This document shows positions 9,292-21,525 of a stretch of 64,000 bases of DNA, in pieces; positions within the stretch are counted from its first letter, which is position 1, and each line of letters opens with the position of its first letter. The notes beneath the pieces were generated by a model, which was not told the origin of the DNA, made no database searches, and saw nothing but the letters and a program-made list of their open reading frames with translations. Origin of the DNA: Lepiota brunneoincarnata (taxonomy: Eukaryota > Basidiomycota > Agaricomycetes > Agaricales > Agaricaceae); assembly GCA_023014365.1 (NCBI GenBank), contig JAEBUN010000001.1, positions 496,001-560,000 on the forward strand, in the 5' to 3' direction. The position numbers and the translations under genes were made by a program.

Positions 9292-11902
9292 ATGTCTTTG
9301 TTGGACCGAGTCTTTCATCGTAAGAAAGGGAAAACCAGGAAGGTGACCCCTACATCAGGTGGTAAGCACCGTCAGTTAATCGCCCGATTGCCAGAGCGAA
9401 TCAAATCTAGATACAGGATTTGCAAGCGCTGCGGATGAGAACACTCGTGGAGCGGGCGATGACATATCAACCCGGCATGTGGAGGAAAACTTCAAGTCGC
9501 CAAGCAGTGCAGGGGTTGGGACCTCAAATCCTCTAGGTAATGTGATGAATTACGCAATCGATTGTCCGAAATATTGAGATAGAGTAGGAACAGAAACCGC
9601 TCGGAAGGGGTTTTTCCCCAATGCAAGTAATTTTGTAGTCAATCAGCCAGTCATGGCCGACAATCCAACTGTGATCCATAAACTGGTGGATAAATCAATG
9701 ACCATCCACAATATTGATAATGGGCAGCCTGGTACGAGCTTCCTATGTGACCCCACAAACAACGGACATGCTGACCCTACGTTTCCCAGTCCTCGAAGCT
9801 CTTTCGCGTGATATGACCCAAGGTGCTGACGTCGATTCCTCCGCTCGCCACCCCCCTCCTAAATGTTACCCCGGCACTCGCAAATCTCTCACCGCAAAAA
9901 TCGAGAAATGGTTGTTCGATAACAACCGCACATGGGATCTGCTGTGGCTCTATGGACCTGCGGGAGTCGGAAAGTCAGCTGTCGCACAGACGGTCGCCGA
10001 ATTTGCCAAGGATCATCGCCGATTGGGTGCTGCATTTTTCTTTTCCAAGACCAACAAACGAAAGGATCTACAGCCCGTCTTCATCACTCTCGCATACCAG
10101 CTAGCTGTCCGATTCCCCGGATATCTCCCACTCGTTGCAAAGGAGCTAGGCGCAGATCCCGATTTGCTGAAAAAAGCTCCTCACGTCCAGTTCCGACAGC
10201 TCATCATTGAGCCCCTGAGTTCCATGCCAGCTCATCCAAAGTATTTAATCGTCTTGGACGGGCTCGATGAATGCGATGGAGAGACGGCCCAGTTGCACAT
10301 TGTCGAATTGATAAACAACGTCATCCTCTCCCAGGTGTCGCTCCCGATCATCTGGATGATATGCAGTCGACCAGAGCATCACCTCATGCGTACTCTCTCC
10401 AGGCCCGATTTTTCGATCCAGTGTTGGAGAGAGGTGCTTGCAATCGATACCGAGGAATCCAGAGACGATACTGCGAGGTTCATTCGGACACGTTTCAAGG
10501 AGGTCCATGATCTGTACGGGGACTGTGTCGAAGAAGATGCGAATGGAGTGTGGCCTCCCGAGGAGGATGTTACACGGATTGTCGACGAAGCATCGGGGCT
10601 GTTTGTGTTCGCCAGTACTATCATGAGGTACATCGAGGATGCTGGATCCGGGAATCCCAATGCACGGCTTTCCGAAGTTCTTTCTGTCATTCGACATTCC
10701 CTGACAGTCGGACCACGTAGTCCGATGGAAACACTTGATCAACTCTATACACGGATTCTGTCGGATGTTCCTGAAGATATCTGGCCAGTCACTCATCGAT
10801 TGCTCAAGGTCCTCGTTTCCCCACCAGAGTTCCTTGATGAAATTTCCTCTCCACGATTTCTGTGCAATTTCCTAGGGATCACTCGTGGAGGATTTTACAC
10901 TGCAATGCGCAAACTCCATTCAGTCTTGGGTGTACCTTCACCGGATGAGGCGTACACAAGTCCTCTGCGATTCCTCCATGCATCGTTCCGCGATTACCTC
11001 GTCCAGCCTATGCGCTCAGGCCGGTTTTGTGCTTCACTGCCACCGGACTTCAAAGGGAATGACGAGGTACAGAAAGCATGCCTACAGTTCCTCTGTTCGC
11101 CTGTGCTATTCCTCGCCGAGAGCGCGTACAAGCTCACTGACATGCTTAGGCCTTTGATACCGACACTAGATAAATCCGTTGCTGACCAACAGTTGAATCT
11201 GCACCTTGCATGGTTCCCTCCTGACCATGCGCAGAGGCGGAAGCTCACTGAGCACCTGATCAGGGTGGCACAACGCAATGCTTTCTTGTCCTATGGTGCT
11301 TTCCGGACGCCCGGTGACCAACATCACGAACTTGAAGCCATGCTCCGCAGCTTTGACTATAATTCACTCACATTCTCTGTGTATGCTCAAGCTGGCGTAG
11401 CACGTGGCATCCCCGGATTTGTGCATTGGGTCAAAAGCACGGTGCGATTCATGCTCTCTGGTGCCAACTAAAATTCACATTCCACATTTAGTCGCTTCAT
11501 GATCTGGTCAGGACCCACAGCATGAGTGAAATTGACGACAAACTCTTATCGTACTTGAAAGGTACAAACGCCAAGATAGAATTCCTGGTGAGGCGCTACA
11601 TCATGATGCGGGAATTGTTTTGATATAAATGCCACACCCGCCCATAGAATTTGAACGACGATAGTCATCTATCCTCTGCCACAGAGGAAAAGCGAGTTTG
11701 TTTCCTGCTGGGCTATGGGTCCAATGCGGTCCTAGTCCTGGCCAGCAGGGCTGAAAACTCGTCCCCTAAATATTGTTCTGCCAAATCGGCTGTAGAGATA
11801 TGGCCCTCTATCGCCGGGTTACCTGGGAGCCCAGTGCTAATGGAGCACATTCAGGGCCACTCCTTGCTGCCGAAAGTTGATGACACCGTATATCTGTTGT
11901 AG
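9292..11902 (+). CDS. NLR-B: NACHT NTPase with Asn-rich N-terminal exon
   Basis: Six-exon model, about 780 aa: 9292-9361, 9411-9536, 9588-9731, 9790-11441, 11492-11587, 11648-11902. All introns are GT-AG and 48-60 bp, and all phases join. Exon 1 begins MSLLDRVFHRKKGKTRK, a hydrophobic patch followed by a basic cluster. Exon 3 carries GFFPNASNFVVNQPVMAD, then HKLVDKSMTI and GQPG. Exon 4 holds the NACHT: CYPGTR, Walker A GPAGVGKSAVAQT near residue 169, Walker B LIVLDGLDEC near 266-275, and FLHASFRDYL late. Exon 5 encodes SLHDLVRTHSMSEIDDKLL. The last exon has FLLGYGSNAVLVLA and AVEIWPS. There are no WD40, ankyrin or TPR repeats, the usual sensors of fungal NLRs. Such proteins work as signalling STAND ATPases, often in non-self recognition; the role here is inferred. 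Very close to NLR-C. Confidence 0.8.
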
Positions 11903-14036
11903 TATGGAGACCCCTAGTCGCTACATTAATGTATACACTCGTACCGTTCCGGTCCCTCATTGTTTCAAATACTGTCCAATGAATATGTGCATGGTAACGA
12001 CAAGCTCGCATTAGTTTGAACCAAGTGCTCTACAAAGTTCTATGCCTGATCAGACCTCTGCTTCAATACCATGACCGCCAAGGATCCATGAAAAACACTA
12101 GCGGCGGCACCAAACCCACAGGGCTACCGATTGCTTTATAGGCAAAATCGGAGCCAGGGGCACAATACCACTCCCTACGGCCCTCTGCCACCACCAACGT
12201 GCCTCTAAGGTCCTGACCGCTCCGCCAGTGTCGCCGACTACTTCATCCGGCCCTGTACATCTCTCTTTGTGTGATTGAACAACGAAACGGCGAGTGAAAA
12301 ATCAATGACAAGAAAGGACAGATGGACCAACCCACCACCGGCCGAGGAATGATACAGGTGACTTTGAAATCATCTGCTCACTGCAGGTCCAGTCTGGCTT
12401 TTGCGACACGTAGATTATCTAGGGCTGTCGAACTGTCCATTGCTATTGTCACATCTGCCGTGCTCACCTTGTGCCTTGAGCAAAGGCGCTATATAATGGA
12501 ACTTGCCGGCACCCAGCATCCAGCAGAGCAGGAAGCGGATGGAGCTTGCCAACCTGTGTCTTCCCAACCAGTCTCGTCCACACGTAGATACCAACGACAC
12601 TAACATATTTCATACCCATTCTCCCACCCAGTTTAACACTAGACTTATCGTCGTATCCCCCGAATTATCGCTCACATTATCTCGAAATACTAGCCCCATC
12701 GTTGACATTTAATCAACCTAACTAAGGCAGGAAAACGCATCACACCCTCGAAGCGAGTTACCCGCCCCCCAGCGGCTCCTCGCTTCACAGTCTAGCTTAC
12801 TAACCCGGCCCGCCGGCCCAACCTCCACCATATCTCGTTTCCTCCTCGAGTCAAGCGCTGACAAAGCCAGAAAAACTAGACCTAGGTACACTAGTCATGG
12901 CTATGAAAGCCGAAACAAATGCTCATCATTGCAACGTCCACACGTCGTGACAATCATCATTAATCAGCTCAGTTGCCTCCCGCTCTTGTAAAACACTTGC
13001 ATAAATTGGGAATCATTGGGTGGTCGTGGGTCGTTCAACCAACAAACCCAAACAACCAAGCACATAATCCCCGGCATCAAGTGGTAGGATCGTCACTAGA
13101 GATCTGGCCCTGTCTGACCGGATTCATTAATAAGCAGGGTAGGGAAGCCGTGTAATTGAAGATTAGGAGCTGTTATTCCCCAGTTGGATGTGCACTAGGC
13201 GCGTCTCGACCCCTCGAGTATTGGATCATTCAGTGGCGCTGAGAGAATGGTGTAAGGCTGCTATGGAGTTTGGGGGAGAAAGACGTGTATTCGAGAACCA
13301 TGTGGCATGCTATATAAGCTCTCAAGTGTCCGAGTTTCCACAAGAATCGGATGTTAAACGAGGGAGATGGAAGTGAATCGAGCGAGTGCATCTACGTAAA
13401 GGAGACAGAAAGAGAAGTATGAGGCGTAAGATAGGAAACGTGATAAAAGGGAGCCGAAATATCTACACTACTACCCCTAGATAATCGCGACGTCCTCGCG
13501 CAGCCGAGAGGGCGTCCCTACAATAGGGGCTGGGACTGGGGGATTCCTCTCATCCGGATCTCTCGTGGAAAAGTGGCTAATGAGCGGCCGGCCCACTCCA
13601 TGGTCTTGTAGACCACGGGTTTTTCGTCTGCTGTCTGTACTTATGTAGATCTTTTAGCCAGACCTTTTACCTAAGCATCAGACCGGCTGGCTCCGAAGAT
13701 CAGCAAGTTGCGAAAAGTGCGAGGTCTTGGGATTGAACCAAGATTGAACAGATTTGTGATGACCTTCACGCAGCATACCCCAGCCCGAATCTTGGGAATA
13801 GGCTTGAGCTGATCAGGTCAATTTCAGTGAACCATCGGTCATTATTGTGTCCTGCGGCTGACTTCATTTAACATTGTGTGCATCCTAAGCGCCTTCGGTG
13901 TCGGACACATGATCACGAGCACAAATGAGCGCCCATATATCTATCTTGACAATCACTCTCAGCATCTCCTACCGTCCATACTTGACACTATCCAACCAAC
14001 CGACTGAGAATAGACCTCACACTATATCTACGTGGA
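11903..14036. other. NLR-B to NLR-C spacer
   Basis: No intact gene seen. It holds copies of spacer blocks also found at the window start and after NLR-C, a relic of an NLR 3' end (listed separately), and from about 13745 the upstream block shared with NLR-B. The segment 13380-13740, with a GC-rich start, matches nothing else that I could see in the window. Confidence 0.5.
13083..13260 (+). pseudogene. Relic of an NLR last exon
   Basis: This segment is closely similar to the end of NLR-A and its 3' flank (8540-8710): GTCACTAGAGATCTGGCCCT, then the AATTGAAGATTAGGAGC region and the CCTCGAGTATTG region match in order. In frame it gives LEIWPCLTGF, the counterpart of the conserved EIWPSL tail. 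It is a leftover of a further gene copy lost between B and C, so the array was once longer or rearranged. Confidence 0.6.
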
Positions 14037-16645
14037 ATGTCTTTGTTAGATCGAATCTTTCGTCATAAGAAAGGGAAAACTAGGGAGATAGCCCCCACGT
14101 CAAGCGGTAAGCGCCGTCACTTAATCGCTCGACAGCAATAGTGAATCAAGCCTAAACCCAGGACTTGCAAGTGCTGAGAGTGAGACCACTCACGACGCAC
14201 ATGATGAGGCATCAACCCGGCATGCGAGGGGAAAAGTAAAGTTGGCAAGCAGTGCAGGCGTCGAGACCTCAAAACCGCTAGGTAATGTGACGATTTAGGC
14301 AGCCGATTGTTCGAAATACTGAGGTAGAGGAGGGACAGAAAGCGCTGAAGGGGGGTTTTTCGCCAATGCAAACAACGCGGTACTCAATCAGCCAGTCATG
14401 ACCGACAATTCGACGAGCAGGACCGACATTTCAACTGTGATCCACAAGCTAGTGGACAAGTCGACGACCATCCACAATATTGATAATGGACAACCTGGTA
14501 CGAGCTTCCTATGTGACCACAAACAACGGACATGCTTACGCTATGTTCCCCAGTCCTCGAAGCTCTTTCCCGCGAAATGACCCAAGGTGCCGATGTCGAT
14601 TCCTCCGCCCGCCACCCTCCCCCCAAATGTTACCCCGGCACTCGCAAATCTCTCACCGCAAAAATCGAGAAATGGTTATTCGATAATAACCGCACCTGGG
14701 ATCTGCTGTGGCTCTACGGACCTGCGGGAGTCGGAAAGTCAGCTGTCGCACAAACAGTCGCCGAATTTGCCAAGGATCATCGCCGATTGGGCGCTGCATT
14801 CTTCTTTTCCAAGACCAACAAACGAAAGGATCTACAGCCCGTCTTCATCACTCTCGCATACCAGCTAGCTGTCCGATTCCCTGGGTACCTTCCACTCGTT
14901 GCAAAGGAGCTAGGCGCAGATCCCGATTTGCTGAAGAAAGCTCCTCACGTCCAGTTCCGACAGCTCATCATTGAACCCCTGAGCTCCTTGCCAGCCCATC
15001 CAAAATACTTAATCGTCTTGGACGGGCTCGATGAATGCGATGGAGAGACGGCCCAATTGCACATCGTCGAATTGATAAACAACGTCATCCTCTCCCAGGT
15101 ATCGCTCCCGATCATCTGGATGATTTGCAGTCGACCAGAGCACCACCTCATGCGTACTCTCTCCAGGCCCGATTTTACGATCCAATGTTGGAGAGAGGTG
15201 CTTGCAATCGATACCGAGGAATCCAGAGATGATACTGCCAGGTTTATTCGGACACGTTTCAAGGAGGTCCATGATCTGTACGGGGACTGTGTCGAAGAAG
15301 ATGCGAATGGAGTGTGGCCTCCTAAGGAGGATGTTACACGGATTGTCGATGAAGCATCGGGGCTGTTTGTGTTCGCCAGTACTGTCATGAGGTACATCGA
15401 GGACGCTGGATCCGGGAATCCCAATGCACGGCTTTCCGAAGTTCTTTCTGTCATTCGACATTCCCTGACAATCGGGCCGCGTAGTCCAATGGAAACACTT
15501 GATCAACTCTATACACGGATTCTGTCGGATGTTCCTGAAGATATCTGGCCAGTAACCCATCGGTTGCTCAAGGTCCTCGTTTCCCCACCAGAGTTCCTTG
15601 ATGAAATTTCCTCTCCACGATTTCTGTGCAACTTCTTAGGGATCACTCGTGGAGGATTTTACACTGCAATGCGCAAACTCCATTCAGTCCTGGATGTACC
15701 TTCACCGGATGAGGCGGACGTCAGTCCTCTGCGGTTCCTCCATGCATCATTCCGCGATTACCTCGTCCAGCCTATGCGCTCGGGCCAGTTTTGTGCTTCA
15801 CTGCCACCGGACTTCAAAGGGAATGACGAGGTACAGAAAGCATGCTTACAATTCCTCGGTTCACCCACCCTGTTCCTCGCCGAGAGCGCATACAAGCTCA
15901 CCAACACGCTTAGGCCTTTGATACCGACAATGGATGAGTCCGTCGCCAACCAGGAGTTGAATCTACGCCTTGCGTGGTCCCCTCCTGACCGTGGGTTGCG
16001 ACAGAAACTCGCTGAGCATCTGATCAGGGTGGCACAACGCAATGTTTTCTTGTCCTATGACACATTCAAGACGCCTAGCGACCAACATCACGAACTTGAA
16101 GCCATGCTCCGTACCTTTGACTATAACTCACTCACGTTCTCTGCGTATGCTCAACGTCCCGTAGCATGTGGCATCTCCGGATTTGTGTGCTGGGTCAAAA
16201 ACACGGTGCGATTCATGCTCTCGAGTGCCAACTACAATTCATATTCCACATTTAGTCGCTTCATGATCTGGTCAGGACCCACAGCATGAGTGAAGTTGAT
16301 GACAGGTTGCTATCGTACTTGACAAGCACAAGTTATAAGATAGAATTCCTGGTGAGGCGCTACATCACCATGCGGGAATTGTTTTGATATAAATGCCACA
16401 CCCGCCCATAGAATTTGAACGACGATAGTCACCTATCCTCTGCCACAGAGGAAAAGCAAGTTTGTTTCCTGCTGGGCTATGGGTCCAATGCGGTCCTAGT
16501 CTTGGCGAGCGGGACTGACTGGTGCCTTAGATATCGTTCTGCCAAATCGGCCGTAGAGACATGGCCTTCTCTAGCCGGGTTACCTGGCGATCCCAGTGCC
16601 AATAGGGTACAGTCAGGGCTGGTCCTTACTGCCGAACGCAAATGA
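14037..16645 (+). CDS. NLR-C: NACHT NTPase, near-copy of NLR-B
   Basis: Six-exon model, about 779 aa: 14037-14106, 14162-14281, 14330-14497, 14554-16205, 16256-16351, 16412-16645. Exon 4 has the same length as in NLR-B (1,652 bp) and the proteins are nearly identical there, so the pair is a recent duplication. Exon 1 begins MSLLDRIFRHKKGK. Exon 3 has GFFANANNAVLNQPVMTD, then STVIHKLVDKS and GQPG. Walker A is GPAGVGKSAVAQT and Walker B LIVLDGLDEC. The 3' splice site before exon 3 must be the second AG (14328-14329) to keep frame. Reading exon 4 past its 5' splice site adds codons before a chance stop, but the conserved SLHDLVRTHSM exon downstream supports the intron. Same inferred role and same lack of sensor repeats as NLR-B. 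Confidence 0.8.
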
Positions 16646-17424
16646 TATCGCAGTCCATTATAACATGGAGATCCCTATTTAATATATTAATGTCTACACT
16701 CACACTGTTCTCGTCCCTCATTGTTTCCAAAACCGTACAATGAGATATGTGTATTGGAACTACAAGCTCGCATGAATTTGGCCTAGGTGCACTACAAAAT
16801 TCTATGCCAGAACAGGCCTCTGCTTCGGTACCATGACCGGAGGATCCACGAACAACACCAACGGTGTGGCGCCGAACCCCCATGGCTACTGATGTACTTT
16901 ATGAGCGAACTCAGACCCGGGGACAGGATACCATCACTTACGACCCTCTGCCATCACCGACTTGTGTTTGGGAACTTGATCGCTCTTCTGTTGTTGCCAA
17001 CAGCAAATTCACCTAGCATTTTAACTTAAGTCACGAAATAAGGAGAGAAAGGCGTGTGACAAGAAAGCCCAAACGATCAACTCATTGGTGAAAGGAAGGA
17101 TGCAGGCGACGTTGAAACCAGCTCCTCATCGTAGATCCGATTCGGCTCTCGCAGTATGTAATCGATACAGTGCCGTTGAAACCCACCATCGACATTGTCA
17201 CGTTCCCTGTGCTCACTTTGTACCAACATATTAAAATAAGTACCGGCTGACTTCACTTGAGATTGTGCATCCTTAAGTATTAAGCGCCCTCGGTTGTCCG
17301 ACACATGACCGTGGACATGAACTCGGGCCCATCTTCACAATCTCTCAATCTCTCCCACCATCTACACTTATCGCCCTCCAATCAATTGACTGAGAATCAA
17401 TCGAGTACATCATATCTACGTGGA
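16646..17424. other. NLR-C to NLR-D spacer
   Basis: No gene seen. The part near 16830-16990 resembles window positions 40-200 and 12070-12240. From about 17241 the upstream block shared by the NLR genes appears, ending in CATATCTACGTGGAATG at the start codon of NLR-D. Confidence 0.5.
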
Positions 17425-20046
17425 ATGCCTCTTTTGGATCGAATCTTTCATCGTAGGAAAGGGAAAACAAGGGAGGTGGCCCCTACATCAGGCGGTAAGC
17501 ACACGTCACTTAATCACCCCCAACTGCCAGAATGAATCAAACACAGGTCCAGGATTAGCAAGCGCTGAGAGTGAGGCCGCCCGTAGCACAAACGATGAAG
17601 TATCAACCCGGCATTTGGAGGAAAACGTAACGCCGGCAAGCAGTGCGGGTGTCACGGCTTCGAAGCCTCTAGGTAAATGTGATGAATTAGGCAGCCGGTT
17701 ATTTGAAAAGACTGAGGTATAGTGGGGACAGGAACCACTGGGATGGGGCTTTTCCCCAATGCAAGCAATTTTGTAGTCAATCAGCCAGTCATGGCTGATA
17801 ATTCGACGAGCATCACCGACAATTCGACCGTGATCCATAAGCTGGTGGATAAATCAATGACTATCAACAATATTGATAGTGGGCAACCTGGTACGAGCTT
17901 CCAATGTGACAACAAACAACGGACATGCTTACCCTCTATTTCCCAGTCCTCGAAGCTCTTTCGCGAGAAATGACCCAAGGTGCCGATGTCGACTCATCCG
18001 CTCGCTACCCCCCTCCCAAATGTTACCCCGGCACTCGTATATCTCTCACCGCCAAAATTCAGAAATGGTTGTTCGATGACAATCGTCCCTGGGATCTGTT
18101 GTGGCTCTATGGACCTGCAGGAGTCGGAAAGTCAGCTGTTGCACAGACCGTCGCCGAATTTGCGGAAGAACGTCGGCGGTTGGGCGCCGTGTTCTTCTTT
18201 TCCAAGACTAACAAACGAAAAAACCCTCAGCCTGTGTTCATCACTCTTGCATATCAGCTCGCGGTTCGATTTCCGGGGTACCTTCCACTCGTTGCAAAGG
18301 AGCTAGGCGCAGATCCTGATTTACTGAAGAAGGCTACCCATGTCCAGTTCCGACAGCTCATCGTCAAGCCATTGAGCTCTTTGCCCGCTCATCCAAAGTA
18401 CCTAATCGTATTGGATGGGCTCGATGAGTGCGATGGAGAGGCGGCCCAATTACACATCATCGAATTAATTAACAATGCCATCCTCTCCCAGATGTCACCC
18501 CCGATCATCTGGATGATTTGTAGCCGACCAGAGCCTCACTTCATGCGTACGCTCTCCAGGCCCGATTTTCCGATCCAGTGCTGGAGAGAACAGCTCCAGA
18601 TTGACTCCGAAGAATCCCGACACGACACTGCTCTGTTCATTCGTATGCGTTTCAAGGAGATCCACGATCGGTATGGAGACTGTGTCGAAGAAGATGCGAG
18701 CGGCGTATGGCCGCCCGAGGAGGCTGTTATACAAATCATCAACGAAGCATCTGGGCTCTTTGTTTTCGCCAGCGCGGTCCTTAATTACATCGAGGATGCT
18801 GGGTCCGGAAATCCTGATGCTCGCATTGCTGAAATTCATTCCGTTATTCGACATTCCCAAGCGCTCGGACCGCACAGCCCGATGGAAACGCTTGATCAAT
18901 TGTATACACGAGTTCTTTCTGAGGTTCCTGGAGACGTCTGGCCAGTAACGCATCGATTGCTCAAGGTTCTTGTTTCCCCGCCAACTTATTATTTGATTGA
19001 GCCCTGCACACCCCGATTTCTGTGTAATTTCTTGGGGATCAGCCGTGGTAGCTTTTACGCCGCGACGCGTAAACTTCATTCTGTGCTGGACGTACCTATA
19101 CCTGATGAAGCGAACACTCGCCGTCTGCGATTCCTCCATGCATCATTTCGCGATTACCTCGTTCAACCTACACGTTCGGGTCGGTTTTGCGCGTCGTTAC
19201 CCCCAGACTTCAAGGGGAATGACGAGGTGCAGAAAGCATGCTTGCAGTTCATAGGCTCGCCCATGCCGTTCCTCGCCGAGAGCGCATACAGGTTCACAAA
19301 CACATTAAGACCTTTGATACCGATATTGGACCAGTCCGTTGCCTACCAGGAATTGAATCAACAGCTTATGTGGCCGCCCCTTGATCACCGATCGACCGCT
19401 ATCCTTGCTCAGGACCTGATCAAGGTGGCTCACCGCAATGTTTTCATGTCCTATGATACTTTCCACACACATGGCGACCAACATGACGAGTTGAAAAACA
19501 TACTCCGTGCATTTGACTATAATTCGCTCACCTTTTCTAGGTATGCTCAAGCTGGGATGCGGCGTGCCCTTCCTGATTTTGTGTCCTGGGTTAAAGCAAC
19601 GGTGCGTTCCGTTCTCTCAGGCTAGCAACCAATTTTCACGCTTCGTACATAGCCCCAAGTTCATGATTTAGTCAGGACGCACAGCATGAGTGAAACGGAT
19701 GACAAACTCCTTTCGCACTTGAAGAGTACGCACGACAAGGTAGAATTCCGGGTGAGGGTTGCCAGCTAAAATCCATGATACGGGTAATTCCTTTCTGATG
19801 CGAATGCCCCACCAGAATTTGAATGACGATTGCCCCCTGTCTTCTGCCACGAATGACAACCCTATTTGTTTCCTGCTGGGGTATGGCGCGAACGCGATCT
19901 TAGTCTTGGCCCGCTGGAGATCCTCTGAACCTACGTACTATTCGGCTAAATCGGCTATAGAAATATGGCCCTCTCTGGCGCAGTTATCGGGCGAGCCAAG
20001 TGCGGGCGGAGCACAGCCAGGGCAGATTACTGTTACCAGATCATGA
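17425..20046 (+). CDS. NLR-D: NACHT NTPase, diverged paralog
   Basis: Six-exon model, about 782 aa: 17425-17494, 17547-17672, 17723-17890, 17947-19601, 19653-19751, 19816-20046. It begins MPLLDRIFHRRKGKTRE; an in-frame ATG at 17305 could extend it, but paralogs B and C do not share that extension. Exon 3 has GLFPNASNFVVNQPVMAD, ITDNSTVIHKLVDKS and GQPG. The NACHT has Walker A GPAGVGKSAVAQT, Walker B LIVLDGLDEC and FLHASFRDYL. Exon 5 (PQVHDLVRTHSMSETDDKLL) is one codon longer than its paralogs, and the tail has FLLGYGANAILVLA and EIWPSLA. Exon 4 is one codon longer than in B and C. It looks intact. Role inferred as for NLR-B. Confidence 0.8.
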
Positions 20047-20843
20047 TGGGATGTCACGTTGTGGGTTCCCTTCGTATGATAGATAAGATAGCCTTATTAG
20101 CCTCTGGCCTAACATTCATGTGATAGCTCATTCCCCTTTGCTGGCAATAACTGAGGTTTCGAAATTTTGCTCATTACCTCCGCAGCACAACCCTCCCAGC
20201 TGCAGTTCAATGATCCGGCAGCGCCCGAATCAGGGATCTACCTACCGAAGCGCCCTACAAAGTTCCTTACCCGAACTAAACCTCACTTGAACGCACATGG
20301 CCTGAACAAACACTAAGCAACGACGAACGTGATCTTGTGGGAGAAATCAGACCCACGGGTGTCAAACTCATAATCCCACCCACTAACGGACCCTTTCATC
20401 GCCATCATCAACCTTCTCCCCCCACCCCTTTAAACGTTTCAACCCTTAGCGGCGCTCGCGCTTCAGCGTTGCCACGTCGGCTTCACCACACACACCGCAC
20501 TACACCGCACTACACCACCCCCCTCGTAACACTTCTCCTTCTTTCTCTTCTGTTTTGTTCTTTTCCTGCTTATAGCCCTATTTGCTGGCACCGAGTTTTG
20601 TGCTTGGACCTTTTACGTGTCAACCGAGTTGTGCGGGGAGAGTAAGTGAGTATAAACAGTTTTCTTCTCCGCTCCAAGCGAGCGCTTAATCACCCAAACT
20701 CGCCCCCTTCCCCCACCCTACCCTAACCCAGTCAATCCAACTACAAATCTTATAGCCTCTCGCTTCTCCCCTTGATTAACCCCCCCTACTACAACCCCCC
20801 CCCCCCCCCCCTCTTCCACTTCCACCCCCACCTCCAACCAATC
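20047..20843. other. Intergenic, pyrimidine-rich
   Basis: No convincing gene. The strand is C/T-rich towards the next ORF and includes a run of 17 C at 20795-20811. Short ORFs here have low-complexity composition. A pyrimidine-rich promoter leader for the small gene at 20844 is possible. Confidence 0.4.
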
Positions 20844-21182
20844 ATGCCCTACTACTGCGCAGGGTACACCGTCACCTCCTACCAGATCTTCGACCTCGTC
20901 TTCCACCTCACTAAAAAGTCACTCACACGGGACCAAGTCGCAATAGCCTGGGAAATCGCCTTTGACGAACTCTACAGCAAGTACGCCATCGACTTTCAAC
21001 TCATCGAAGACCCCGTCGAGGAACTCATCCTCATCGTCTGCATGGAATCCGAGACACACCCAATCCACACCCGCGACCTCCTCAGTAGTTCCGTGGCAAA
21101 CCACGTCCGCTCGTATCTTGATAGAGTAGGACTCAAGCCGTACAAAGCCTACGCGACAAGCTTTCCCAAGTATCCTGGTTGA
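20844..21182 (+). CDS. Hypothetical 112-aa protein
   Basis: An uninterrupted ORF beginning MPYYCAGYTVTSYQIFDLV and ending SFPKYPG. The frame extends upstream to 20772, but that part is low-complexity poly-Pro coded by the C-run, so the ATG at 20844 (context ATCATGC) is preferred. The sequence is balanced in composition, acidic in the middle (LIEDPVEELILIVCMESE), with no signal peptide or transmembrane helix. No family was recognised. It could be a real small gene or the only kept exon of one; it ends just before a microsatellite. Confidence 0.5.
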   Translation: MPYYCAGYTVTSYQIFDLVFHLTKKSLTRDQVAIAWEIAFDELYSKYAIDFQLIEDPVEELILIVCMESETHPIHTRDLLSSSVANHVRSYLDRVGLKPYKAYATSFPKYPG

Positions 21183-21240
21183 TGACGATGACGATGACGA
21201 TGACGATGATGATGATGATGGTGATGATGCAACCCCCCGC

Positions 21241-21271
<31 letters not shown>
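21181..21271. repeat. GATGAC/GATGAT and CT microsatellites
   Basis: A GATGAC-to-GATGAT run spans about 21181-21229. A CT dinucleotide run spans 21243-21271. They lie between the 112-aa ORF and the 3' end of URC1. The rest of the gap up to 21525 holds nothing else I can identify. Confidence 0.9.
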
Positions 21272-21525
21272 GCCGTTTTCTCGCTTCATCATTTCACCGC
21301 TTCATCGCTTCCCGCGCTCTCACACCATCGCCTATGCTATCCATCTCTTTCTCGAACCATATAATATATACTTTCATCACCGTCGTTCTGTTTCCTTGTC
21401 GCATGGAAGAAAGGAAGGGAAAGAAAGAAAAGGTTTTCGAGTCGTTTGTCATTCAACGAAAGCCTAAAGTACAGCAGCTTTATCCTATAAGAACTGAAAT
21501 TTCATTCCCCATTTCCGATAACTCA

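Noticed and set aside
16206..16289. C-terminal extension of NLR-C read through to 16289
   Set aside because: Paralogs B and D stop differently in the same stretch, while the GT-AG intron and the following exon are conserved in all four.
17305..17424. Upstream in-frame start of NLR-D at 17305
   Set aside because: B and C have no matching ATG in frame and the upstream block is conserved as non-coding leader DNA.
20795..20811. Poly-C run as a functional element
   Set aside because: A 17-base homopolymer is likely slippage or sequencing noise; no conserved motif surrounds it.
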